Under the pieces are notes generated by a model. It saw only the letters and a list, made by a program, of their open reading frames with translations, did not search any database and was not told the DNA's origin. A stretch of DNA of 64,000 nucleotides from Argyresthia goedartella (taxonomy: Eukaryota; Arthropoda; Insecta; Lepidoptera; Argyresthiidae), in NCBI GenBank assembly GCA_949825045.1, contig OX463807.1, forward strand, positions 11,433,501 to 11,497,500. Direction: 5' to 3'. Position numbers and translations under genes: made by a program. Positions 9,211 to 17,702 of this stretch are shown piece after piece. Position 1 is the stretch's first letter. Every line of letters begins with the position of its first letter.

Positions 9211-10224
9211 TTACATAATATTCAAAGGATAAATGACTGGTCTTACTCCCTTGAATTGCTCCTTACTATCAGTAACTACTTTTGAAATCGAATGCCATAG
9301 GGGAGCATCTCCATTTACATTCGTTTTCATATGTATCAAAGCCAATTTACATCTGTCCCGATCTCCTAACTTGCTTCCCTCTAACTCACGGCTGTTGTAC
9401 ACCCGTAGCTCCACATAATATTCGCCTCGACGTGAAGGATCGGACTGGAATGAACACCCCGAGCCGGTGCGACGTGAAAGAAAGTTCTTGAGCGCTGATG
9501 CACGAATCGGCTCTAGCTCATCCTGTAAAGATGTGAAATAGGCATTCGCTATTATTTAAAAAAAATATATTTTACATTGTCAATGTAATTTCACTAGTAA
9601 AATATGCATGTCAATCAATTATTATTAGCAATTATTTTAAAACTGTGAGTTAAGTTGGATTAAGATAAGAGGAAATTGTTTTTTACGAAACATTTTTGGT
9701 ATATCTTTAATCAAAAGTTAATCAAAGTAATTACAAATAAAATTAGGGGCGGGGCTTGCGGTGCAGAAGTTGTGCGTCTGCCTACCATGCGAGGGATCGC
9801 GGATTCGAATCCCGGCTGGATAACTAAATAAAAAACAAACATCAGATCTTGAATGTTTACATGTTTGTGCTACAGATAAAAGTAAATAATGATTAAAAAA
9901 TTAAAATAGACGAGCATAAAATATTATTCAAACAAGATGCTACATTTAGTTTAAAACATGAGAAATGGTTGTTTAAATAAAATAATATTAAAGCTTACCT
10001 CGGAATCTGGGAAGGTAGCAATTCTCTTCCGTTTCTTGGGCTGAGCACAAGGAATGGGCTCCTCATCCGACTCAGAACCGGCATCAGTTAGTGCTGGTGT
10101 TGGGATTGCCGCCGCTTTTTTCGCTTTAGGGGTTGAAGTTTTTTTCGCCTTCGCAGCAGGTTTTTTCTTCTGAACTTCGCTCCTGATCTCCTCGTCTACG
10201 TCAGAATCAAATGGGCTGGACCAC
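9211..10224 (-). CDS. Unknown host nuclear protein, last two exons (9999-10224, 9211-9522)
   Basis: On the minus strand an exon at 10224-9999 begins after TTTTAG and ends GAG|GTAAGC. A second exon at 9522-9211 begins after TTTACAG and ends in TAA. Both are open in the same frame and join in phase (226 and 312 bases). The first encodes a Lys/Ala-rich linker with acidic Ser/Asp patches and PKKRKR, a likely nuclear signal. The second encodes about 103 residues, beginning DELEPIRASALKNFL and ending PVIYPLNIM. I do not recognise the family. Upstream exons lie beyond 10224 and were not found. The C-terminus may have been altered by the neighbouring Polinton. It could also be a pseudogene. Confidence 0.45.
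9746..9885 (+). repeat. tRNA-derived SINE, copy 1
   Basis: The head contains an A-box-like TTGCGGTGCAGAAG stretch and a B box GGATTCGAATCC, followed by a non-tRNA body. It shares CGTCTGCCTACCATGC and an ACATGTTTGT segment with the copy at 10289. It lies inside the intron of the unknown host gene. Confidence 0.75.
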
Positions 10225-10237
10225 CTAAAATATTAAT

Positions 10238-10243
10238 AGAATG

Positions 10244-10287
<44 letters not shown>
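10238..10287. repeat. Poly-A run of about 50 bases
   Basis: An almost pure A tract abuts the second SINE. It could be the tail of an earlier retroposon that the SINE joined, or an expanded simple repeat. Confidence 0.85.
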
Positions 10288-10288
<1 letters not shown>

Positions 10289-10470
10289 GGTCTCGGTGGC
10301 GCAGCGGTTGTACGTCTGCCTACCATGCTAGAGGTTTCGGATTCTAATTCCGTTGGGACAAAAAAACCTTCCTAGGTCTTAGAGATTAACATGTTTGTAT
10401 TATCGCTGTTTCTGGTTCCCATGACACAAGGTATCCAAGTGCGGGATCCATAAGTGATAAAAAATCAAAC
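10289..10470 (+). repeat. tRNA-derived SINE, copy 2
   Basis: The A box TGGCGCAGCGG and a B-box-like GGATTCTAATTCC are spaced as in a tRNA gene, then comes a body with a CCCATGACACAAGG segment. It belongs to the same family as 9746-9885 but preserves more of the 3' part. The degenerate stem positions and retroposon body argue against a functional tRNA. Confidence 0.75.
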
Positions 10471-11022
10471 TTACATACTTATGTCTTCAGTTCTTCAGCA
10501 GCACTAATTCACAAAACACGAGCTCACTCGAAGATATCGACGCAAGTATTAGAAAAGCGGCTTTCATCTAGTTGCATCAATATTTATAAGCTTTGATTTA
10601 TAAAGGTGCATCAACATCGAACTTTCAATGGAAAAAATACTGTTAACCGGTGTAATAAAAAAAATTAAAAAAATCTAATGGCATAGGATTTTGAACCTTA
10701 TACTTAGTATATTTCAAGTACTTATTATCAATTTTGTTTCCAACTATTAACAATCATTGTATGAACGCTGCCTTAGATGACTGAATTTGGTCAATGGTTG
10801 TACTGGATAAGGACAAGTGTGTAATTAGAAACATAATTTTTAAATGGTTATGAGATGTACCTTTAAATACATTGATGGGTTTATTGGCATCATTAAAAAT
10901 ATCGTCCACTCTAAACAAGCAGTGAAAATTTCAATGTAAGCAGGGTTTTTAAGAGCATGGTTTTTGAGACAATTGTTTAGGATAACTGAATTATGTTGAG
11001 CTCTCAATGCAATGGATTCATA
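10471..11022. other. AT-rich spacer, nothing recognised
   Basis: There is no coding exon, repeat end or RNA gene that I can support here. It would be intron or upstream flank of the unknown minus-strand gene. Confidence 0.5.
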
Positions 11023-11339
11023 CAGGGTGTTGATTTGTAAAGTTACACCCGACTCAGAGCCGATAGTTTACCATCTGAAAATTTTCCTGAAATTACCTAA
11101 AAGTGTGGATACACCCCCCCAGTCACCGCGCCCGAGTGCTAATAGACTCTTCCCCGCGCCCTGAACCTCAATCCACCCAGTGCAACACTTTTTGGACGAC
11201 ATTTCTATGTTTTTTTAATATTTGTAAAATCAAAAAAATATTAATTTAATTTTTACTGAAAAAAAAAATTTATTTTTGCTTTAGTATCATGTATTTAACC
11301 ACCTCTGAGCTCGGCGTAACTTTACAAATCAACACCCTG
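11023..11339. mobile_element. MITE with mariner-like ends and TA duplication
   Basis: This is a 317-base element bounded by TA|CAGGGTGTTGATTTG on the left and CAAATCAACACCCTG|TA on the right. The inverted ends agree over about 30 bases and continue loosely (CCCGACTCAGAG versus GCCGAGCTCAGAG). A TA target duplication is the hallmark of Tc1/mariner elements. The centre has no coding potential, so it depended on a transposase elsewhere. Confidence 0.85.
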
Positions 11340-11433
11340 TATAAAGCGCATAGCGCCTTCCTTATTCGTGATAGCTCCTTATATGCATAAGTTTGTTATG
11401 ATTATGACATGGAACACTTATAAGGAATATCTC

Positions 11434-11762
11434 TGTCGTAGGCATATCATCGAATTGGCCATATCACGATATGGCCAAACGTGAAATATCATAAATCGAT
11501 TAAATCTTTTAGGGCACACACTGCGGTAGCTTAGGTGAAGACTAGAGGGAGTGAGCGCAGCGAAGCCCTCGAATAGTCTTCGTGTTAGTTTGACATGTAT
11601 AACACAAAAAAAACATCATGCAGTGCTGAATAACAATGCTTTTAAAAAGACATGTTTTCATTAAAACAGGTCATATCATGATATGGCAACCCATTTCATG
11701 ATATGGTCAAGCCATTTCTGACCATATTGTGATATGGCCAAATCGACGATATGGCTACGACA
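11434..11762. mobile_element. Second MITE with 45-base inverted ends rich in ATATGGCC palindromes
   Basis: The ends start TGTCGTAG and stay complementary for about 45 bases with a handful of mismatches. Within them lies the perfect palindrome GGCCATATCACGATATGGCC in reduced and full forms, and related ATGATATGG units recur inside the element. TCTC is present directly on both sides (11430-11433 and 11763-11766), a possible 4-base target duplication. A hairpin with GAAGACTA arms sits in the middle (about 11538-11582). No reading frame is present. The family is not recognised. Confidence 0.75.
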
Positions 11763-12450
11763 TCTCTAAGTAAACAAATGCAGTGTGAATGAAATACGTC
11801 ACAACCTTGTCATCAGAGTTCCAAGGGTCATCATAATATGGATTCAGGTTTAAAACTTTAATTCTCCAGTATAAAATGAATCAAGTCCTACATCGCGCTA
11901 TCAAAGTTTTTCATTCTTTTAGTATATAAGAAGTGTAAGATAAACTACAGTTAGACTGGTTCTGTGTGAGATGCTTTAGTTAAATTGGCCCGATTTACTA
12001 CTGCTCTTATACATGTCCCATTGTCAACCATGCAAATTTGTCTCTTGAGGTGATTAGGGTTTGGGCAACCCGAAAGCAGCTTTAGACATAACCGCAAGGG
12101 AACAAGTACCACATACCAAGTGCCAAGTACCATATGCCACATACCAGACCAACCTAAGTGTTGAGAGAGATGTCGCAACAAGTGCCACGTACCACGTACC
12201 ACGTATCAAGTAAAGACATCTCTCGAAACGCGAAGGTTTTGCTGCTATTTTTTATATCTTGAAATGAAAATTATTGATCACTTAGTGGACACAATTTTCA
12301 TTATTTTATGTCTGTCAAGCAGACTAATTGTTAACTGCATAGCATACAATAAGATTTTGTAGCTCAGGTCGTCATCAGTCAATAGAAAAGAGGTGCAGTA
12401 TGAATTAGACACACTTCAGAATAAACAGGTTGCCGTTTAAAACCTGCAGG
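11763..12450. other. Non-coding spacer with short GTACCAC repeats
   Basis: Between about 12090 and 12215 the words ACCACATACCA, GTACCATATGCC and CACGTACCACGTACCACGTA recur. They are flanked by GAGAGATGTC and GACATCTCTC, which are complementary to each other. Otherwise nothing is recognised. Confidence 0.5.
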
Positions 12451-12547
12451 GTAGGATAACATTGTGGGGTTTTGCAGCACAAACCGAGCGGAGCGAGCGA
12501 AGCGAGCGGCGCGAATTTGTGATGCAGAACCCCCAATGTTACCCTAC
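12451..12547. repeat. Foldback repeat with GAGC-rich loop
   Basis: The arms at 12451-12483 and 12516-12547 (GTAGGATAACATTGTGGGG... against ...CCCCCAATGTTACCCTAC) pair over about 30 bases with a few mismatches. The loop is a GAGCGAGCGAAGCGAGCG tract. Comparable GGAGCGAAGCGGAGCG tracts occur in the repeat at 51415-51906. Confidence 0.75.
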
Positions 12548-12712
12548 TTTTGTATCTATTGTGTTGTATTGTTTCCTGTCCAGTTCAAACTCTTTATGGA
12601 TCTGTACTCTGTATCTAAACGTGAAAACCTTTAATTGGCCTTCTGTGTTACATTATTGTGCCTATCTAATATTAATGTGCTGTTGGTTTTCCTTTAAATA
12701 AATAAATAAATT
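12548..12712 (+). mobile_element. Possible 3' end of a LINE with (AAAT)n tail
   Basis: The stretch ends in a TTTAAATAAATAAATAAA tail, the kind of short tandem tail seen at LINE 3' ends, directly against the minus-strand LINE fragment. No protein is recognisable upstream, so the call rests on the tail only. Confidence 0.3.
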
Positions 12713-12715
12713 TAA

Positions 12716-13085
12716 AAAAGTAACCAAGTTGGATACTATCGAGCGCCCCCTCAAAAAACCATGCTGAAAATCACTAAACGAATTTTTAAGTGTAGCGTAA
12801 ATTTGATTGTAAACTATTTTCTCAAATACTTTTGAAATTAAACAGAGTTTGGAAATGGATCTGTAATTCAAAATGTCTCATTTATGTCCTTTTTTGTGAA
12901 CTGGGGTGATATAAGCTGATTTCCAGATATTAGGGACAGTACAGAAGAGTAATGATTTTTTTAAAAGAAGCGTAATCGGTAATGATCTGGTTTTAGCACA
13001 GTTAATAAGAAAGCGCGCGTGAATATGATCAGGGCCCGCGGATTTAGAAGGGTCCAACTTAAGTAGTAATTCGCGCACCACAGTT
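12716..13085 (-). pseudogene. LINE A reverse transcriptase fragment (3' part)
   Basis: Two frames on the minus strand give LDPSKSAGPDHIHARFL and NYRSISKLCLISKVFEKIVYN, the fingers/palm entry of a Jockey/CR1-group non-LTR reverse transcriptase. They are broken by a frameshift near 12875. The fragment continues the protein interrupted at 15965: removing the plus-strand LINE at 13086-15964 and one copy of AGTT joins the two parts in frame. The lower boundary near 12716 is a truncation. Confidence 0.85.
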
Positions 13086-15964
13086 GGTTAACACCTGGAG
13101 TTGTTCGATCTATAAGAACTCGCGACAAACTACATCTTAAGCTGAAACGTAACCAAAGCAATGTTCTTGCTGAGCTTAAATATAAGAAATATAGAAATTT
13201 ATGCAATTACATAATAAAATTTCTGAAGAGAGAACATCAAAAAAGCGAACTAGCTAAAAACTCTAACAACCCTAAAAAGTTATGGGACACGGTTAAAAAC
13301 ATATGTTATTTAAATAAGAAGTCTACGGAAGCATTGCCGTTGTTAGCTCTTGAAAAAACGCGCTACCAGTCTATTAATCGCGTTAATGAATTCTTCTCTA
13401 ATGTGGGGAAAAACTTAGCTAATAAAATAATATCTACAAAAAATGTTAATGTAAATCAAATTATTTATAATCCTACAAATACTAAACCAGTAACGCCAAC
13501 AAGTTCATTTTTTATTTACCCTACTGATGAGGTTGAAGTTTCTAATCTCATAAAATCCCTAAAAAATAGCTCGTCTTGCGGATGGGACGGAATTACAGCC
13601 ACTATTCTTAAAATTTTAAATACATTTTTAACTTCACCTTTGACTTATGTGTTTAACCTCTGTATTGCCACAGGAATATTTCCAGACGTTTTCAAAAAAT
13701 CTATTATTCGGCCTATACACAAGGGTGGAGATGTAGACAGTGTCGGAAACTATAGGCCCATTTCATTATTGCCAACTCTATCAAAATTATTTGAAAAAAT
13801 CATCAACAAACGATTAGTTAATTATCTAGAGTCAAACAAATACCTTTCAAATAATCAATTTGGCTTTAGAAAACAAAAATCTACGGAAGATGCTGTCACG
13901 GTTCTAACTAAACATATTGTCGACAAACTCGACAAAGGCGAAAGATGTGCAACTATATTCCTAGATTTTGCCAAAGCGTTCGACACTGTCTCCATCCCCA
14001 TCCTCCTACAGAAACTTAGCGTCTTAGGGATACGGGGTTTACCTCTAGAACTACTCAAAAGTTACCTCAGTGACAGGACACAGGCTGTTAAAATTGACTC
14101 AACTACTAGTGACTTTATGACAGTCAGCTTTGGTGTCCCACAGGGCAGTGTTCTGGGTCCAACCCTTTTCCTAGTCTACATAAATAACTTATGTGAAATG
14201 GAACTTACAAACTGCAAAATTGTTACTTTTGCCGATGACACAGCTATTGTGTTTCACCACAAGACATGGAAAGATGTGGCATCTATAGCTAACGCTGGCC
14301 TTTCCACTATAGCCAACTGGCTCGACGCAAATTTACTTACCCTCAATGTTAGTAAATCCAAATTTATTACTTTTAGTACAAGGTGTACCACTCAACTGCG
14401 CGAAAACGAAATTGCCTTAAAGATTCACTCTTGTAATCCGACTTCATCTGCCTGTAACTGCGAGGACTTGGAAAGGGTCTCGAAAATTCGGTACCTAGGC
14501 GTTATAGTGGACAGGTATCTATCGTGGGCTGACCACATTAACTTGACGGTGAGGAGAGTGCGTAGAACCGTAAATATAATCAAAACTCTTAGGCATATTA
14601 CTGATTTGCGGACCCTAAAAATCGTATACTTTGCTTTCTCTCATTCTCTGTTAACGTACTGCATCAGAGCCTGGGGTGGTGCCTATAAAACCCACCTTCT
14701 GAACATTGAAAGAGCCCAGAGATATGTACTAAAAATTATGATAAATAAACCACGAAGATACCCTACTATTAAAGTATATAATGAGTCCCAAATACTTTCA
14801 GTACGCCAATCCTACATCAAAGCAATTGTACTTCATCAACATCAAAATTCCTCAACCAGTTCCACCAATCTAATAAAAAAGAAAAATAGACGCCTTATGC
14901 ATAAAATATTCCAAATCCCTTTTATACGAACTTCATTTGCCAAAAGGTTTATTAACTACATTGGGCCAACTATTTACAATAAGATAAACAAAATAATCAA
15001 TATTCATTGCTTGAACAAATTTACTTGCATTAGAATACTAAAAAAATATTTACAAGAACTGGACTATGATCAGACCGAAAAGCTACTAAGCCCATAAAAT
15101 TGTGTTACCTACATTGTCTAAACAACTATTAACTAATCATACTTTATGTCGCTTCTACTACAGCATAGGTCTCTGGCTACAGTTTTTTCCATAACCTGTG
15201 ACCAGTGTATGTTGGCCCTATACTGGGTACATGGTGAAGGCGGACTGGGTCAATTAGGATTGGACTCTTGACCATTCTTTATTGGCCAGTGCGGATTGAT
15301 CCTAGCACTAAGCCTGAACATAGGGATAGCCCGGCCACCATACAGTGGTTGTTAACTTGCTATGCTTTCTGTTACCATGCCAAACTTTTATTAATTCTAA
15401 CCTACCCAACATTACCGTGACCATACAATTTCGCTTTACAAAGTAAGTTTCTGTGCTGATAAGTAATAATATTACATTTGCTATCTTGAAACAATACATT
15501 ATCGAGAATCTAAATAAAATAAGAATATCTATGTATCTAAGTATAGTTAAATATTATATTCATTTAATTTTAATAGTTAAATAAATATTTATGTAAGTTT
15601 ATAATAATATAATATATATATTTAAGTATGTCTATTATAATATAATGGTGTTATTAATATAATAATTACTCATATACATATAATATTATATCAGATATAT
15701 TTAATTTAATACTTGTAGTAAGATACTTAAAAAGTGAGCCATAATTGTTTAGGCTTGTCTTTTAATTTAATCTAGTAGGCATTAGGTACTTGTTTTGTTA
15801 AGTGCATTACATAGACTGTGACAACATAATTTTTAATTAAGTTCATCCAGAACGGAAACACTAAACCCCAAGATACAATTAATATTAGTTTGGGGTTTAG
15901 AATTTACAAAAGTTTTTGTAATTATGTTTCTTTTGGCTCAATAAATACTTTTTTTTTTTTTTTG
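13086..15964 (+). mobile_element. 5'-truncated LINE B inserted in LINE A
   Basis: This non-LTR retrotransposon was inserted into the minus-strand LINE A. The 4-base repeat AGTT lies at 13082-13085 and 15965-15968, and the LINE A frame is restored when the insert and one AGTT are removed. It carries the reverse transcriptase (13088-15097), a 3' untranslated region of about 850 AT-rich bases and an AATAAA at 15941. The end is an unusual run of about 15 T residues, not A. The 5' end starts in the linker between endonuclease and reverse transcriptase. Confidence 0.85.
13088..15097 (+). CDS. LINE B reverse transcriptase (endonuclease lost)
   Basis: The frame is open from the insertion junction (LTPGVVRSIRTRDKLH, the linker region of Jockey-group LINEs) to a stop at 15097, about 669 codons. 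The RT motifs are LKNSSSCGWDGITA, NYRPISLLPTLSKLFEK, FLDFAKAFDTV, GVPQGSVLGPTLF and the catalytic FADDTAIVF (about 14230). A C-terminal region of the usual Jockey/CR1 type follows. No stop or frameshift is present, so the copy is recent, but it lacks the endonuclease and 5' end and cannot be autonomous. The frame has no upstream AUG of its own near the junction. Confidence 0.9.
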   Translation, partial: LTPGVVRSIRTRDKLHLKLKRNQSNVLAELKYKKYRNLCNYIIKFLKREHQKSELAKNSNNPKKLWDTVKNICYLNKKSTEALPLLALEKTRYQSINRVNEFFSNVGKNLANKIISTKNVNVNQIIYNPTNTKPVTPTSSFFIYPTDEVEVSNLIKSLKNSSSCGWDGITATILKILNTFLTSPLTYVFNLCIATGIFPDVFKKSIIRPIHKGGDVDSVGNYRPISLLPTLSKLFEKIINKRLVNYLESNKYLSNNQFGFRKQKSTEDAVTVLTKHIVDKLDKGERCATIFLDFAKAFDTVSIPILLQKLSVLGIRGLPLELLKSYLSDRTQAVKIDSTTSDFMTVSFGVPQGSVLGPTLFLVYINNLCEMELTNCKIVTFADDTAIVFHHKTWKDVASIANAGLSTIANWLDANLLTLNVSKSKFITFSTRCTTQLRENEIALKIHSCNPTSSACNCEDLERVSKIRYLGVIVDRYLSWADHINLTVRRVRRTVNIIKTLRHITDLRTLKIVYFAFSHSLLTYCIRAWGGAYKTHLLNIERAQRYVLKIMINKPRRYPTIKVYNESQILSVRQSYIKAIVLHQHQNSSTSSTNLIKKKNRRLMHKIFQIPFIRTSFAKRFINYIGPTIYNKINKIINIHCLNKFTCIRILKKYLQELDYDQTEKLLSP

Positions 15965-16843
15965 AGTTATGTCAATCTCAACAGAAGAAATGTCAGAGGC
16001 AAATTTATAGAAGAGGGCAGCAATGTTGATTGACTGTTTGCGGAAGGTGAGTCAGGATGTAAGAATGTGTATTGGAAGTAATTTGAAAAGGCGTTACAAA
16101 TACTCTCACCCGAGTTAATAACATCAGATCCATAATGCATTACACTGGGTATGCCATTTGAGTTGCGCGTTGATTTAATATGAGTCAAAAATGTTTTAGG
16201 GTTTTTTTGAATGGAATCTTCTACTGACGAAATATATTTATGGTAACAGAGTGATTCTATTTTTATAATTCTCTTACGCAGTATGTTGTATGATTCTTAA
16301 TCACATCTATTTTACTTTCTACTTTCGTTTCTCTTTGATAGCTTTAATTAATGACTAAGAATACCATTTGGGAAATAAGCAGTGAGTTAACGTTTTTGAT
16401 GGAATATGGTTATCGCGGAGATTATTAAAAGTTTTGTAAAAAAATGACGTAGAATCATCTAGAGACATGCCTGAAAATGTTGTTTTCCAATCGATATCCA
16501 GTATTTCATTATTGATCGAGTCGTAGTCTCCTTTGACGTAATGATATACAATGCATGGAGCCGTTTTTATGAGGTCAAAGTTTAGTAGGGGTAATACGAT
16601 GGTTAAGGCACTATCAATAAGCACCAACGGATCATCACACTCGCTAACTGATATATTATATTCATTAGATAAGACCAGGTCTAAAATCCTACCAAATTTG
16701 TTTAGCACGCCAATAAACTGTCGAAAGTTGTGAGTGCTGAGTTCATCAATCGACAATAAATCGTCTGGTGTACAGTAATTGGCTGGTGAAAAGACATTTT
16801 CGTCATTAGGAAGCCAAATTATGCCACTGAGGTTAAAATGCCT
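15965..16843 (-). pseudogene. LINE A endonuclease C-terminus and linker
   Basis: The minus-strand frames contain a degraded FNLSGIIWLP (the GDFN-type motif of apurinic-type LINE endonucleases), GRILDLVLSN, and a linker with KTFLTHIKSTRN and ISSVEIDIT. The fragment starts abruptly at about 16843 in the middle of the endonuclease, a typical 5' truncation. Frames change several times. The sequence continues in 12716-13085 after the LINE B insertion. Confidence 0.85.
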
Positions 16844-17702
16844 ATAATTAGATATTTATCAAGAGGATTATTATTTAAATAAATGTGCTTAATAAAAACG
16901 AGTAAAAAACGATAAATGATTTTAAAATATTGGCCGGTACAAAGCAATAAGTACGAAAAGCGAACACCAAAAGCGATAAGTAGCTAGACAAGATTAAAAT
17001 AAGACCGAATGCGGGGAGGCAGCAGAATAAGCAACAACAAGTCACCCGCGAGTACAAGCGAGACAGATATCGGTTCGGCAGCGGTTACTTTGAGCGGGGT
17101 CGGACAAAAAGTTGAATCTGCGCATGCGCACGGCAGGTAACAAAAGCGAGGCGTTTGGTCTTAAACACCAGTGCGACTGTTTGGCAAAGCAGAGGTTGCG
17201 AACCATTTAACATCGAAGAGAAGCTTAATTATGCGTGCATGTGGAAAAAAGTTGACAAATAGAACATCTAATAAATTAAGCAAACACAATAAGAAACACC
17301 TTAAAGAAGTTTGTTTAAATCATTCTCGCAGTTGATAATTTTCACATGTGAAACCGAGGGTCATCTTTCCTGACGTGGAATATTACTATCAAAGGTACTA
17401 GGCTACTACCGTCTAAAGTACCTTATTTTCAATGATAGATTAGTTTAGCAAGAGAACAAGTTAATCCTATCTACCATCCTTTTTACTCTATGCTTACTCT
17501 CTTACATTGGACCAATTCAATAAACTATCCAAATAAATTGATCATTTGAAGCAGAAACACGAAGAGTCAACACCTTGTACCCAAAAGATGCCACTTCAAT
17601 ATTTACACTGGCGACGCACCAGCCGTGTGGCATACACAAACCATTTTTACCTACTTTTAATTTCTTATTAACTTTTAATCTACATTTCTTTATCTTTCCC
17701 AG
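16844..17702. other. Tolloid intron or upstream spacer, with a palindromic TGCGCATGCGCA
   Basis: No exon is recognised before the acceptor at 17701-17702. The palindrome TGCGCATGCGCA at 17119-17130 matches the NRF-1/Ewg consensus and lies in a local GC-rich patch, so it could be a leftover promoter-type site. A functional role is not shown. Confidence 0.35.

Noticed and set aside
9746..10365. tRNA genes
   Set aside because: A- and B-box-like sequences are present twice, but stems are degenerate and retroposon bodies follow, so these are SINE heads.
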